Positions 43,871-54,834 of a stretch of DNA of 64,000 nucleotides are shown here, piece after piece. This DNA comes from Daedaleopsis sinensis (lineage: Eukaryota; Basidiomycota; Agaricomycetes; Polyporales; Polyporaceae). Numbering within the stretch: position 1 is the stretch's first letter; every line of letters begins with the position of its first letter. The DNA is taken from assembly GCA_033807695.1 (NCBI GenBank), contig CM066304.1, forward strand, positions 3,286,001 to 3,350,000, read 5' to 3'. The notes under the pieces were generated by a model, which saw nothing but the letters and a program-made list of their open reading frames with translations, ran no database searches and had not been told where the DNA came from. Made by a program: the position numbers and the translations under genes.

Positions 43871-44374
43871 TCAGGTTTGAAGCCTCTCGGCGATCGCCTT
43901 CACCAGGTCGTCGAAGGTGTCCAGGAGCGGGATGCCCATGCGCTCACACACGATCTCAACATTCCCCTTACGGCGGAACCCATCCGGGCAGCACACGAGC
44001 ACCTTTCCCGCGCGCGCCGAGAGCCCGAGCTCGAGGAGCGAGACCGGGGCGTCCGCCTTGGGGTGGAAGTAGAACGCGACGAGGTCCGCGCGCGCCTGGC
44101 TCTCGAGCTCCCACCGCGTCTGCGCGGCGAACCGCGCGTCCGACTTGCGCTGCACCCAGGTGCTGTCCCAGTCGTCCCGCCAGGGATCGAGGATGGTGAC
44201 GGGGAGGTGCGAGAGGCGGCGGGCCATCTCGAGGTGCCACCGCTCGCCGCCGCCGCTTGGATCAATGGAGCCAGCGAGGAAGACGGTGCGACGGTTTGCG
44301 GTGTACGGTACAGGTTCCGGGGCTTTGATGACCGTTGCACGAGTGCCTCGGTCGACTGTCTCGGTGGATAACAT
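43871..44374 (-). CDS. Nucleoside 2-deoxyribosyltransferase-like protein B (167 aa)
   Basis: Paralogue of the gene at 38723-39325. Single exon from ATG 44374 (MLSTETVDRGTRATVI) to TGA 43871. Motifs parallel copy A: RRTVFLAGSIDPSGGGERWH, LPVTILDPWRDDWDSTW, VQRKSDARF, WELESQARADLVAFYFHP, APVSLLELGLSARAGKVLVC and CPDGFRRKGNVEIVCE. The putative catalytic LLELG Glu, the LAGSI loop and the WDSTW segment are kept. It is about 33 residues shorter, mostly at the N-terminus, and starts almost directly before the domain. Same strand as copy A, so an old tandem duplication with an insertion or decay between them is likely. Confidence 0.82.
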   Translation of the reverse strand: MLSTETVDRGTRATVIKAPEPVPYTANRRTVFLAGSIDPSGGGERWHLEMARRLSHLPVTILDPWRDDWDSTWVQRKSDARFAAQTRWELESQARADLVAFYFHPKADAPVSLLELGLSARAGKVLVCCPDGFRRKGNVEIVCERMGIPLLDTFDDLVKAIAERLQT

Positions 44375-44734
44375 GTTGAGACGGGTGTCACGGAGAGGGT
44401 GTAGTAGCCTGAGGAACTGTCGAGCCTTGCGGCGAGAGCAATCCCGGCGGTTGCGGTCTATGAAGGTCAGCTAAACAGGCGTGAGAATGATAAGAACGTG
44501 AGAGAAGCGTGTTTCTGGCATTACAGCAGCAGTCGGAAAATACAAGAATGTGATACAGTCTGGTGTAGTCGTGTCGTGAGGTGCGATAGAGTCATTACAA
44601 GGCAGTGCGCCATCATCGGCGGAACCATGATAGGTCGGGGATGGATGCTCGTATGATGAAAGGCTGCAAGTCGGGAACATTCACGTCATATCGGTAAGAG
44701 AGCGTAGAGACAGCGGCGGCGACGATACTCACCT
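44375..44734. other. Spacer between the 44735 gene and deoxyribosyltransferase-like B
   Basis: Probably the promoter and leader of the minus-strand gene ending at 43871, plus the 3' flank of the next gene. No gene recognised. Confidence 0.4.
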
Positions 44735-45634
44735 TCAGAATCCACGGGCGGCGAGGAAGGAGTATCGGCGCTTGCGAGAGCTATAGTCTCCTTCGTCTGT
44801 GGATCCAGCGAACCCAGCACGTGAAGGGGAACCGGCAGCAGGAGAGAAGGGAAAGTCGAAGTACGACCGTGACGGCGACTCCACCGACGAGACTGCCGCA
44901 TCGTAGACCCAAGCCGGGCCGCTGCCGATCTCCTCGTCCATGCCGCTGTCGACTACCGACAGCTTCCTGCCAACGATCCTCTTCTTCACGGCTCGGAAGT
45001 CGGTGTCGTCGGCGCAGTCGAGCTTCGGGCTTGGGAAGCGATCCAGCGTCCATGACGACGGGGACGACGGGAGGTACGAGGAGCCCTCCGTCGGCGAGTG
45101 CAACGAGGTGAACGAATCGCCATCCGAAGGATACTTGTCGAAGGAGAACGCGAGCGACGACCTGCGACCGCGAGTGGTAAGCTCGGGGGAGAGGGGCCGG
45201 AACCGCTCCTGCGACGTGCGGACGACGTCGTCGACCATCCTGGCGAAGTCTTTGATCGAGTAGAGCTTGTGGATCATGAGCCGGAAGGTGAACTGGAATG
45301 CCTCCTCTTCTTCCGGGGTGGGAGGACCGCGGCGGTAGTCGTCCCCGCGGAGCAGTGCGACCGCACGCTGCATACCTTCGGCTGTGGGCTGGAACTTGAA
45401 GGACTCGACAGAATCGATAGACCGGTTAGACGCGTCCGGGTCTTCCTCTCCGTCGGCGGAGAGCGAGACGTTCGGAGAGACGTCCTGGGTAACCATGCGA
45501 GAACGCGATGCCGCTCCGGAAGATATATTCAACTCCTTTGCGAGCCCGTGGTAATCTCCTGCTGCGAGACGATCGAAGAAATCGCGCAGCTCAGCGGTGG
45601 CAAAGCTGGGCGAAGAGGTGGTCATGTCAGTCAT
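44735..45634 (-). CDS. Hypothetical Ser-rich protein (299 aa)
   Basis: A single open exon from ATG 45634 (MTDMTTSSPSFATAELRDFF) to TGA 44735; the second Met three codons on is an alternative start. The N-terminal part looks folded (ELRDFFDRLAAGDYHGLAKE, then EGMQRAVALLRGDDYRRGP, and FRLMIHKLYSIKDFARMVDD). The rest is a disordered Ser/Pro-rich tail with several SP sites and a basic end (SRKRRYSFLAARGF). It has no signal peptide, membrane helix or domain I can name. The sustained open frame with GC-rich third positions supports it as a real gene. Confidence 0.7.
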   Translation of the reverse strand: MTDMTTSSPSFATAELRDFFDRLAAGDYHGLAKELNISSGAASRSRMVTQDVSPNVSLSADGEEDPDASNRSIDSVESFKFQPTAEGMQRAVALLRGDDYRRGPPTPEEEEAFQFTFRLMIHKLYSIKDFARMVDDVVRTSQERFRPLSPELTTRGRRSSLAFSFDKYPSDGDSFTSLHSPTEGSSYLPSSPSSWTLDRFPSPKLDCADDTDFRAVKKRIVGRKLSVVDSGMDEEIGSGPAWVYDAAVSSVESPSRSYFDFPFSPAAGSPSRAGFAGSTDEGDYSSRKRRYSFLAARGF

Positions 45635-46493
45635 CGTTAGAATCGTAAAAATATGGGGGAGCCACTGAAAGACTGAGAATGCAGTCCGGTTCCGACGTGG
45701 AGGATGCGACCAGGCAAGGTCGCGCAGGCAGTACCGGTGAGAGGAGTATTTGGGGTTGGTGGTTGGTGGTTGGGAATATAAAAGCGCCTAAAGCGCTTTA
45801 TGCGACCAAGGCGCGGGCCACTCATTGTTCGCTAAGAAGGTTTACACATCATGATACATTGGCTCATGCGCAACATACCTGGTGGTAATGGCCAGGCATT
45901 CCCTTGTTCGCATTTTCATAACCGTCCCATCGTGTTGTTTAAAAATCTTAACCGAGCGATTCGCACTCGTATCGGGGCTGGGAGAACCTCCTTAAATGCG
46001 ATGCCTGGTCACTGAGGGAGGCTGGATAGACGGAGGTCATGATCCGCTGCCTCATAGACGAGTAGCTTTCCGTTCCGGATCTATGTTGTATCGAACCTGC
46101 TGCGTCCACGAGTTATGTTAAATACACCGGAGCCCGCGGGTCTATTTGAGGAACTCACTTGTCAATGACTATATCCAACGAGTTCGGTCAACCACATTGA
46201 TATGCACGGCGCTCTACCACCACATGCCAGGACACCGTTGCTCGCAGAGATTCGTCTCACCGAAGGTTTTTGTTCACTGGGCGTTCGCGTCATGCAAGGG
46301 GACATAGATGGTACAACAAACGAGACCAAACCCAATCAGCTTGTTATTGCCAATTTTCGGAAGATATGGGTGATAGAGCTACAGAGGATGTCGCATTGCA
46401 GGAAGACGGGGGAGGTCGAAGCTCGCGGAAGACGACACAGACGAAGCCGCAGCGTCATGATCAGCAAATGAAATATCGGAGGGACACGCTGAG
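45635..46493. other. Spacer upstream of the 44735 gene
   Basis: Likely promoter of the 299-aa protein and 3' flank of the eIF4E-like gene. GGTTGGTGGTTGGTGGTTGG near 45755 is a short simple repeat. No gene recognised. Confidence 0.4.
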
Positions 46494-47617
46494 TCATGAC
46501 AGGGTCGCGCGGTCCATAGGATTAACTCGGAAGCTGGACTTGTCTTGCATCGAGTCTGAGCGTGGGAGGTCAGAATCGCCCCTTTCCCCTTTACTTATAC
46601 GGATGACACTCACCGTTGTTGGACTTGTACTCCAAAATAGTCGTCGGCGAGAGGTTCAAGACTCTTCGAATCGTTTCTCTGACCCAAAGGAATGTGAGTT
46701 GAATGCCCCGACATCATGAATGAACATAGCGCAAACACGGACTTGATCTTCTCCTTGGACTTGGCATTAGAGTCATGGCGGTTCCATAAGGATATGATAT
46801 CCTCATTCTGCCTCACGCTGATCGTGCAACCGCAAATTTCGGGCCATTCGCCTGGAGGGACACCTTCAAGAGTAGACTCCGCGTTTGCATCTGTCGGGTC
46901 AATGACACCGTCAAACTGGTCCCCGATAATAGCGAGGACTAGGTCCTCCCAGATACGGTCGGCGACGCCCTTGCGAAGACGTATGATCCATTTGCCACCG
47001 GAGAGGTTTAGCGGGTCCTCCCAGACGGGCCGACGCACGCCAGAATGGAAGAGGAGGTAGTCGGTAGTGGGGAGAAGGGAAGATGGGGAGTGCACATGTG
47101 TCCAGAGAGACCAGAATGATTCCACCTGTGGTATGGCGGTAAACCCACGTATGCGAAGGAGAAGGCGAGAGAACACTCACTGAGCTGAACGCAGAAATCT
47201 TTTTGATGCCCTCTTCGTAGTTTGTGATTTTATTTCCCGGGGCGCGCTGCTGGCGGAACCAGAACACCCAGCTAGATGCCGGCCGAAGGGAAGAAAGGAG
47301 AAGTGTCAGGAACCGAGTACTTGTGTAGACAGCAGCGTACGAACATACGTATTTCGAAGGGGGTGCACAGACACGGTGCCGTTAGACGTGCCGTTGCCCA
47401 CTGCTTTGTCTTTGCCAGCGGTTTTGTCGTCCCCAGACGCAGGCGCGACAAACGTGGAGAAGTGCTTGGAGGAGGGCACGCGCGGGCGGGCCGCGGGTGA
47501 GGGGTTAGCAGACGACGCGGGGCTTTGTGCGGTGGTCGTTGTCGTCGTTTGCGAGCCGGTGTTGCTGGAGTTGGCAAGGAAGCGAGACTGGGAATGGTTC
47601 GAGAAGTAGCCGGCCAT
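46494..47617 (-). CDS. Class II eIF4E (4EHP/eIF4E2-like) cap-binding protein (289 aa)
   Basis: Binds the mRNA cap. Class II members usually repress or specialise translation. Exons 47617-47349, 47271-47181, 47125-46743, 46678-46614 and 46555-46494, with all phases closing. A 90-residue disordered N-terminus (MAGYFSNHSQSRF) precedes WVFWFRQQRAPGNK, ITNYEEGIKKISAFSSVESF, PVWEDPLNLSGGKWIIRLRK, NEDIISLWNRHDS and ETIRRVLNLSPTTILEYKSN. The first cap-stacking Trp of class I eIF4E is Tyr here (NYEEGIKKI) while the second (WEDP) is kept, which is the class II signature. GGKWIIRLRKG is nearly identical to animal 4EHP. An insertion (GVIDPTDANAESTLEGVPPG) interrupts the usual GDQF to ICGC link. The third intron uses a GTCCGT donor. 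Confidence 0.9.
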
Positions 47618-48007
47618 AAGTAGAGGATACGAAGTGAATTGCTGAGTCTCGAAAAGCGACCGTACACGGGCGACTACGAGGAGTTCACGCGAGGCGGATG
47701 CGGGTGTAAAATATCGAATAAACAATGGGGGCGGGGCGGGCAATAGAGGGTCACTGGCGTTGTCGGCGGCGACGGTGGCGGGGGCAGCGGGGACGAGGAG
47801 GAGGGCGTGAGATGGGCGTTGGTGGTCACAGTTCTGCAGCAAATCTCGCGCGCTGCGGCAAATGCAGTCAGCGCGGGCCGCAGTGAGCCTGCCCGACACT
47901 CTCCTCCTCCTCCCAACCGTCACGGTCTTCGCCCACTGTCCTGCCTCTTCTTTCAGCTCGTGTCTTTCATGTCCGCATAGACCTCTCGATAATCTCCGTC
48001 GCTTCCA
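47618..48007. promoter_or_regulatory. Divergent promoter region, eIF4E-like / Kei1
   Basis: A 390-bp gap between opposite starts. GC-rich, with CT-rich blocks toward Kei1. Shared regulation is possible. No clear TATA box. Confidence 0.4.
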
Positions 48008-49232
48008 ATGAGACTCACACTTCGCCCGGAGTGGAGGCTCCGCCCGCTCACCTCCTTCCTTGGCTTCCTCGACATCAAGACAGGCGTCACCATCGCCCTC
48101 CTTTTCGCTGTGAGTCGTCTCGAGTGTGGGTTGTTGAGCACCGGTCAAGAACTGACATTCGCGACGACTCAGCTCCTCAACAAGGTCGCCGGCGTATATG
48201 GCCTCGTCGCTGTTCTCACTGGTGCAGGAGGCTCCCTTGCACAGTTGAGTTTGTACATATACTCCGTCATTGGGCTCGTTGGCATCTTCTTGGGCTTGAA
48301 AGCCATTCTCCATGTACGTTCTTACAGATCTCTCGAGGAGCATTCGATCCTAGGCTCTGACATCCTTGCATTCACCTATACAGGAGGACCCCAAGCAAAC
48401 ACTCTACTTCGCCCATCTCTTCTTTGCGGACCACATACTCTCCTCTGTTTGGCTCATGTTCTTTGCGGTCGTCTGGTGGTTCTACACACCGCACGATGGT
48501 CGTGTGCAAGTGAACTCTGACGCGCAGAAAGAGGTTATGGAGAGTGGTGCGGGACACAACATGACGGATGTGGAGCGGGCAGCTGCTGCTATGACTATCT
48601 GGAATGCAGAGAAGGGTGTCGCCACCGCTATGATTGTGATTGGATGGCTTGTGAAGGCGAGTTCATCTGCTGCCTTGCCTGTGGCGCCGCTGTGTCTAAC
48701 TTGTGTGAATGCGTCTTTATAGATCTACTTTGCAGCTTTGCTCTACTCGTATGCCATTCACCTCCGGAAGGGTTCGTATCGATCTCTTCCATATACCCGA
48801 GCCTATCCGGTGAACGGAACCGCGAACGGTTCTGTGTACTCCACCTCAGCCCTCCCGGACGAAGATGACGACGTCGAGGAGTTCTATCGCCTCCCCGTGC
48901 GCGCACCCGCCTCGCAGACGCAACCGCTACAGAACGGCAACGCGCGAAGTGGCCACACCCCCACCTCGTCACTCTCGAGTTTCACCGACTTCGTCAGCGC
49001 ACCTGGTCGATCACGTCGAGGAAAACCTGGGAGGTCGAACCTAAGCGTCAGCGTCAGCGCAAACGGTGGCGTACGTGCGGACGCCACCGGAGAGGTCCTC
49101 TTCGATGAGGACATCGAAGCTGCTGGGGCGGTCGGGGCTAAGGATGGGAAGGCAGAAGATCGGGTGCCGCTCATGACCACGTCTGGACCGTCTACCTCAC
49201 ATAGCAGGAGAGGGAGCAGGAGCAGAGATTGA
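48008..49232 (+). CDS. KEI1: Kei1-like inositolphosphorylceramide synthase subunit (341 aa)
   Basis: Kei1 is the Golgi regulatory partner of the Aur1 catalytic subunit that makes inositolphosphorylceramide. Exons 48008-48109, 48173-48313, 48384-48656 and 48723-49232. Four membrane segments are visible: FLGFLDIKTGVTIALLFA; KVAGVYGLVAVLTGAGGS with LSLYIYSVIGLVGIFLGL; SSVWLMFFAVVWWFYTP; and VATAMIVIGWLVKIYFAALL. The FLGxLDxKTG start, NKxxGxYGL, and the C-terminal YSYAIHLRKGSYRSLP match Kei1. The third intron has two possible donors, GT at 48651 (GTGAAG) or GC at 48657 (GCGAGT), both in phase; the latter keeps LVKIYF. A long acidic Ser-rich cytosolic tail follows. Confidence 0.85.
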
Positions 49233-50134
49233 TCCGGACCGAGGTGTGTGGACGCATATTCGGATACGACCCTGCTGCGCGCGGAACTTCAGCTCTGTCT
49301 TTGCCGTTGTGGGTGGCGTTCGGGCCGCGTTGTCGTCACGCCAGGACCTGTTCTACTCACTGTCCATACTCAGCCTAATGCCTCATACATACCTGGATAT
49401 CCGGATAGCAACACGTGTCTTCGCCGGTACGCATGTCGACTTGAACGGGTTGTACTTAAACGGAATGCAAGATTACCCGAGGTCGAGTCAACACCCACAG
49501 TAACGGTCTTTCCTTATATCTCTATTACATCCGGAAGCGTTCACATCAACAACACCGCGTTGCGACCGGACGCAGTATGAAGTGGTATGAGCGGCGCATG
49601 CCATGAGGGCAGATACTCCTCTTTGCGGAAGGTCGAAACGTTTGTGGTGAACGCCTGCTTGTTGGAAGCTGGCGCCTTGAGGGCGTGTAGGTACGAGCAA
49701 GAGTTCAGAGTAGAGCAAAGCAGGCTCGTGGTGAGGGTAAAGGTTGTGTATCTTGCCACCTCTAAACGATGCGTACAAGGCCGTACAAGGGCGTACAAGG
49801 AGGAGGAGGAGGGTACAAGTACACACGAAAAGTGCGAGCGTCTGTAAGCCGGCCCGAAGCGGAATGGGCCAAGTTGAGGAAATATTGATGAGCGGCAATC
49901 GCCACAACGTGTCCTGCAATGTCCAGCTCTCTCGCCCTGCACCTTCTTACCGCCAGCTGTCCGTATAAATGTCCTTGTATCAGTTCGACCTGACATTTAC
50001 CCTTGTCTGACTTTTCCGTCCTGAGCTCTCGTCGATCCACAACGCTGAACTCCTCCGGTGCTCCTGAACTCGCGGGCTGTAGCTTCTGACAATCAAGTGC
50101 CCTCCATCGGTCCCATCTCACTTCATGCACCTCG
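49233..50134. other. Spacer between Kei1 and the PPTase homologue
   Basis: No gene recognised. A short repeat of GTACAAGG(C/G)C lies at about 49778-49802, beside a GGA-rich tract. Confidence 0.4.
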
Positions 50135-51309
50135 ATGGACTGCCCAATACTAGTATGGATGCTCTTCACCAACCGCGAGATGACCTCAGAAGTGAGTGAC
50201 CCGTTGCTGCGTCGTACGCTCATGAACCTCATTCGTGTCTATGCGGGCTACAGGAGTACACGAAGTGCTACACCGTCCTACGCGAATGCGTGCCACACGC
50301 CCCAGTGAAGAACGCCCCCAATGAGCCAGAGACGATGCGTGAGTCCTAAATCTCTCTCATCTGTCTTGGAGAGCATGGGAATCGATATGGCATGTAGTAG
50401 GATGAAGTGAGCGCACGATTTCGATCCTAACCCTCTGGTATGCAGGACAAATGATTGCGTTCCTCCTGCCATTGCTCATGATGCGACACCGCCGTGTCCC
50501 GCGCTCAAGGTGGCGCGACAACATCACTGCAGTCGGAAAACATTGGATCGAGCAGGCACGTACATTCCCTTGAAATCCTCCGTATCAAGGACCCATTTCA
50601 GACCTGTGTCGCCATGGTCCTGTCCCTGTAGGTTCACAATGTTGAGAATGACAACCCTGTCGCCGCCGCGAGTCGGGCGAGGTCGATGATCGGGTACCAT
50701 ACCTCTTATGACCACAACCTCGTCGGAATGGCTATGACGCAAGGCCGCCGTGAGGACGTCGTCAATATTGGCATCGGGATCAAGGAGATCGTCTCGCCCC
50801 CGAACATGAGTGCGAACGACTTCGCCATCTCCCTGTATCACAAAGTTAGCAGTCAGCTTCCTCCTTTTTGCGCGAAATGTCTGACCATGTCATGGCCGCA
50901 GTTGACACCGCTAGAACAGAGTTTCATCGCCCCCGAACTCGGCGAGGAGGTCGTGATGCGGCGGCTCTGCGTTCTCCTCGCACTCAAACAAGCGTACATC
51001 AAGGCCATCGGCCAACCCATGGGTTTTGATTGGTCTCGACTCGAGTTCAACATTCCTGCAAAGACCGCGACTGGGGACGGCCGCCCGCTCAGCGGCTGGG
51101 AGTTCCGCGTATGGTCGTCCGAGCTCGGGTTCCCCATCCCGGAGAGCGAAGGCCACGTTCGCCAGACATACCAATGTGCGGTGGCGTTCTTCCGGAGGAC
51201 GCGCGATACTCGATTCGTGTGGCAGACAGAGCCGAAGGACCTGGAGTCCTGGGTACAGTTCATCACGCTCGACCAACTGCTGAACGTTGCGGACAAGCTC
51301 GTGGAGTAG
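50135..51309 (+). CDS. 4'-phosphopantetheinyl transferase homologue with altered active site
   Basis: Sfp-type PPTases move the phosphopantetheine arm of CoA to carrier domains. Start ATG 50135 (MDCPILVWMLFTNREM). Next exons give EYTKCYTVLRECVPHAPVKN and MIAFLLPLLMMRHRRVPRSR with ITAVGKHWIEQ. A likely GC-AG intron (50556-50631) follows, then IGYHTSYDHNLVGMAM, REDVVNIGIGIKEIVSPP, LTPLEQSFI, RRLCVLLALKQAYIKAIGQP, MGFDWSRLEFNIPA. Order and spacing fit the fungal family. However, the metal-binding Asp of the G(V/I)D motif is Gly (GIGIKEI), the KEA Glu is Gln (LALKQAY), and the usual H of the (T/S)HD loop is Tyr (TSYDHN). These residues are essential in characterised PPTases, so this is probably a pseudoenzyme or a repurposed relative. 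The frame is open, so it is not an obvious pseudogene. Confidence 0.78.
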
Positions 51310-52475
51310 CCTCCTGCGCCATGGCTTTAGTCGCTCCTGCGGAGACCATGGTCGAAACTCTCCTGCTTCTTCGTCAAGGGTCGCTCCGGATCCAGGCTCC
51401 TCGCCGCACAACCCTTCGGACCCACGGCGAGTCTCCCGCGACTTCTTGTATATAAACACCGAGCCACGCTAGATGTTCTCTTTCGAATGATCTGCTCCGT
51501 TGTATCCAATCGTTTGCTGCACCGTGTTTCTATCGCTGTTCCGTACTACCTGCTCGTGCTTGTAATCGTCTCCGTTGCTCTCAGCTTAGTTCACCCTCCA
51601 CCTTCCTCCACCACTCCGCCCCACTACCTGCGGTTCACCGCCCTATGCTCTCCCATCTGTCGGTGCGGAGCACCGATCTCTCACCATGTAAGATACTGTC
51701 TGTTCCCAAGTGATGTAGTACGACTGTTTGTTCTCCGTTGCTCCCGACCAATCAATGCTTTGCTTCAATCTTGATTCACCAAACGATTACTCTTCGGTTC
51801 TTCTGTCTGTCTTGATTGTTCTTCTGGACCGCTCCGTAGAGGTAAGCGTTCCGGGTTTCCATGATCAAGAGTGAGGCTGAGGAGGGCCATAATCTCACAG
51901 GTGACTTGTACATCAAGGAAATACAACGATTATTAGCATGGTTTTACATACTGAGAACACAAATCCCCTCATGACTACGTAGGAACAGTTGCAACGCCAC
52001 GACACATCGCCGCCAGAGAAAAGCTCGCTACCTGCTGTGACCTCCGACCTCGGAGGCCACCACAGTTACCACGGTCCACTACAAGTCAGGGTGACCGCCT
52101 CGCCGCGGCCTCGGAAGGGTGGTTGTACCTGTAGACACCAAATGAGGAAGGCGGTCACAGAGCGGTAATGTGACGATCATAGATTGCGTCATGTGATCCC
52201 GACCTGGGTGGCCGGGCCAGGGCAAGGGAGACTTGACGTACATGCACAGAGCACTCGATGGAGTCCGCATTCAAAGTCTTTAGGAAAGCCCAGAGCTCTC
52301 TTTCCTCCCCACCACCATCTCCCTGGCCGCCTTGATCCCCTCCATCTTCTCGTGCCCGCCCTCGACGCGTACACACGTCTATCTTACCCCAGGTACGCAG
52401 GACCTCACCATCGATCGACAGATGCTCATCGCTGACACTTCCCCGGATACCCCGCACTATATGCACTGTCGCAGA
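51310..52475. other. Spacer upstream of the 52476 gene
   Basis: 1.2 kb with no recognised gene. AT-rich in the first half, CT-rich near 52290-52340. An alternative upstream in-frame start for the next gene exists at about 52422-52461. Confidence 0.4.
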
Positions 52476-54140
52476 ATGAGCGCCCTGTCTACGCCGGAGT
52501 TGAGTCCCGTCCTCAGTCCGACCTCGCGCGGGCGTAGACTGTCCTCTCGCAGAGGCTCCGTCGCCGCCTCCGATCCGTGGGGTGCCCACAACGACGTAAA
52601 CATGAACCCCTCACGATCCCTCACAAGCCGCTTGACGATAGTACGCGTCCCTCAACCAGACATGGAAGAGCCCCCGAGGCGGCATCGTCGGCATGGGAGC
52701 AATTCGTCCCTCAATTCGCAGTCTTCGGGTAAGGGTGCCGGTGAAGGAGGAGGGCTCGGGGGAAGGATGAGCTTCGCGTTTTCAACCTTCTCCCCACCTG
52801 GCTCCCAGGGAGCTGCTCATGGCGGTCGCCCGGTGAGCCCTTCCGCGTCCCCTCGCCTCCGGCCCTCCTCCCCGAGCTCGTCACGCTTCCCGTCCGCGCT
52901 CTCGGGCCATAGCAAGCTATCCCCGGAGCAGATCATGGACCTTGCGCGTACCTCAGTCAACCCCCGGTCTCCCCTTCCCTCGCCTAACGGTCCCCTCTCC
53001 GGTATGCATAGCCCAATTCCAGCCCCCGTATCGTTCACCCCACTCCCGGTATCTGTATACCTTCCATTCATCGAACGGTCGGCAGAAGTCACCGTGCTCA
53101 TTCACTCTCAACCGAGCGCACGGCTCTTTGCGCTTCTCCAGCAAACGTTCCCACCTGATGCACGTGCGTCCATGGGCTCGAAGTACGAGGCGTCGACAGC
53201 GGCACCGGACTCCAAAGACTGGACGTTCGCCGACCTCGAGTACTGGCTCACGAAGGTCGACCGTGACGTCGCCGATGACGCGTACTGGATCCGGAAGTCT
53301 CGTCGGTGCATCATGGCGCACAGTGAGCTCATCTGGGAGCGTGTCAAAGGCGCGCTTGGCGTACCGCCCGAGCTCGATGTGGAGGACGATGGACTGGAGC
53401 TGCCTCACGAGGAGCCCGCACCTCTGCTCACTACGGAAGATGTTGACGCCAACCCGTTCGAGCCCGACTCGCCCGTTGTCTCTGCGCAGCACGATTCAGA
53501 CGCCGACGCGCATGACGAGGCGGTTGTCATTGAACCTGTGTTCGTGAACCAGACGCCACCCCATTCAGCCGCGGCCGACTCCATGGGGTCGTCGTTGGGC
53601 GACCTGCGCGAAGAGGATGAAACGGAAGCCGGGGAGGACAAAAAACCTGAGGACGAGCAGGAGGTCCAGGGTCTGCGCATCAGCACTTCATCGACTCTTC
53701 CGCTATTCGTTCCAGACCATATTGCGGGTCGCTCTACGTCGTCAAGCCCCGTCGTTCGACCCAAGTTCATGTCTCCTGGGTCCGACAAGGACATCCCCTA
53801 CGACATCTTGCGCGAACGTGGACCCGGCCACCCGCTGTTCCCTAGCAACTTCGCCCAACTCAGCTTGTCGCCCACACTGTGAGTATGCTTCAGTTGACCG
53901 AGGCACTTACCTGCTGACATGACACGATGGGCGCGCAGGAGCAAACGGACACAAAGCATGTCGCACCCGCCGAGGTCGGCCTACCTCAGCCCCCACGCTA
54001 CTCGGGGCGGCCGTACGTCCTCGATTGACGCAGGGTCAGGTCGCGCGGCTGCGATGCTGCGCCCAGAGTGGGCCCGCAACTGGGACCCGAGCAAGCATGA
54101 ATACGCTGTGACGACAGCGAGCACGAGCAGTTTCGAGTGA
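52476..54140 (+). CDS. Hypothetical Ser/Pro-rich protein with a conserved central segment (534 aa)
   Basis: Exons 52476-53878 and 53939-54140. Start MSALSTPELSPVLSPTSRGR was chosen because it begins right after a CAG and fits fungal N-termini. The first 180 residues are Ser/Pro/Arg-rich and disordered. The centre (about 190-320) looks folded: PLPVSVYLPFIERSAEVTVL, IHSQPSARLFALLQQTFPPD, WTFADLEYWLTKVDRDVADD, then YWIRKSRRCIMAHSELIWER. An acidic stretch and a short C-terminus with MLRPEWARNWDPSKHEYAV follow. I do not recognise the central domain. Many SP/TP motifs suggest phosphorylation. Confidence 0.72.
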
Positions 54141-54834
54141 ATGCGGTTTTCGGGTTTTGCATTTTTCCTGTTCTCCTGGTGGATCAATCGACAGACGATC
54201 GTATGTATCATGGCTGTGGCTACGTCGTACTGCTGTTCGCGTGGAAGAGAAAAGAGATATTTAGTAGACGGTAATGTGTAGCCTGGGTTTTGATCTGTTT
54301 CCGCGTGTTGTACATGTAGTTGTGGTGCTAGCACCAGGACCAAATTGTTCTCATGGACGTCATCATACACGTTGTGGCAATATGTATCGCATTAGTGAGG
54401 AGATGTAGCGACACTGCCCATGGGCATTCAGGGACGCCAGCCTAATAACTATGTAGCGTATCTTGAGCTTGCGCAGTGTAGATTTGTAACAGGCGAAGGT
54501 CAGCTTGACATGTACTACTGGTCCTCCGAGTACATATACATAGCTCACCGGGTGATACAACCTTGTCGACCAATGTAAAAGAAAGTAAGTAATTTGTGGT
54601 TCACATTGCCGTGCCGCCGACGACTAGTAACGCCAGTTTCAGATTCTCGAAGATTGAATTGAAAGCCAGGTGATTACATAGTACAGACCGGACGATATGA
54701 CACAGGGAAGCCAGTATAACGACTGCGCAGCGCTTGTCTGAGATGCGCAACTTATATCGGTATCAGGCGGAGGTCAGCTTGACATGTACTTCTCGAACTT
54801 GAAGACACACACCTTGGAAAGACGCACACGCCAC
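54141..54834. other. Convergent spacer before the cysteine-rich cluster
   Basis: AT-rich 3' flanks of the 52476 gene and of secreted-protein copy 2. No gene recognised. Confidence 0.45.

Noticed and set aside
43823..44371. 182-codon plus-strand frame antisense to deoxyribosyltransferase-like B
   Set aside because: Same reason as the antisense frame of copy A.
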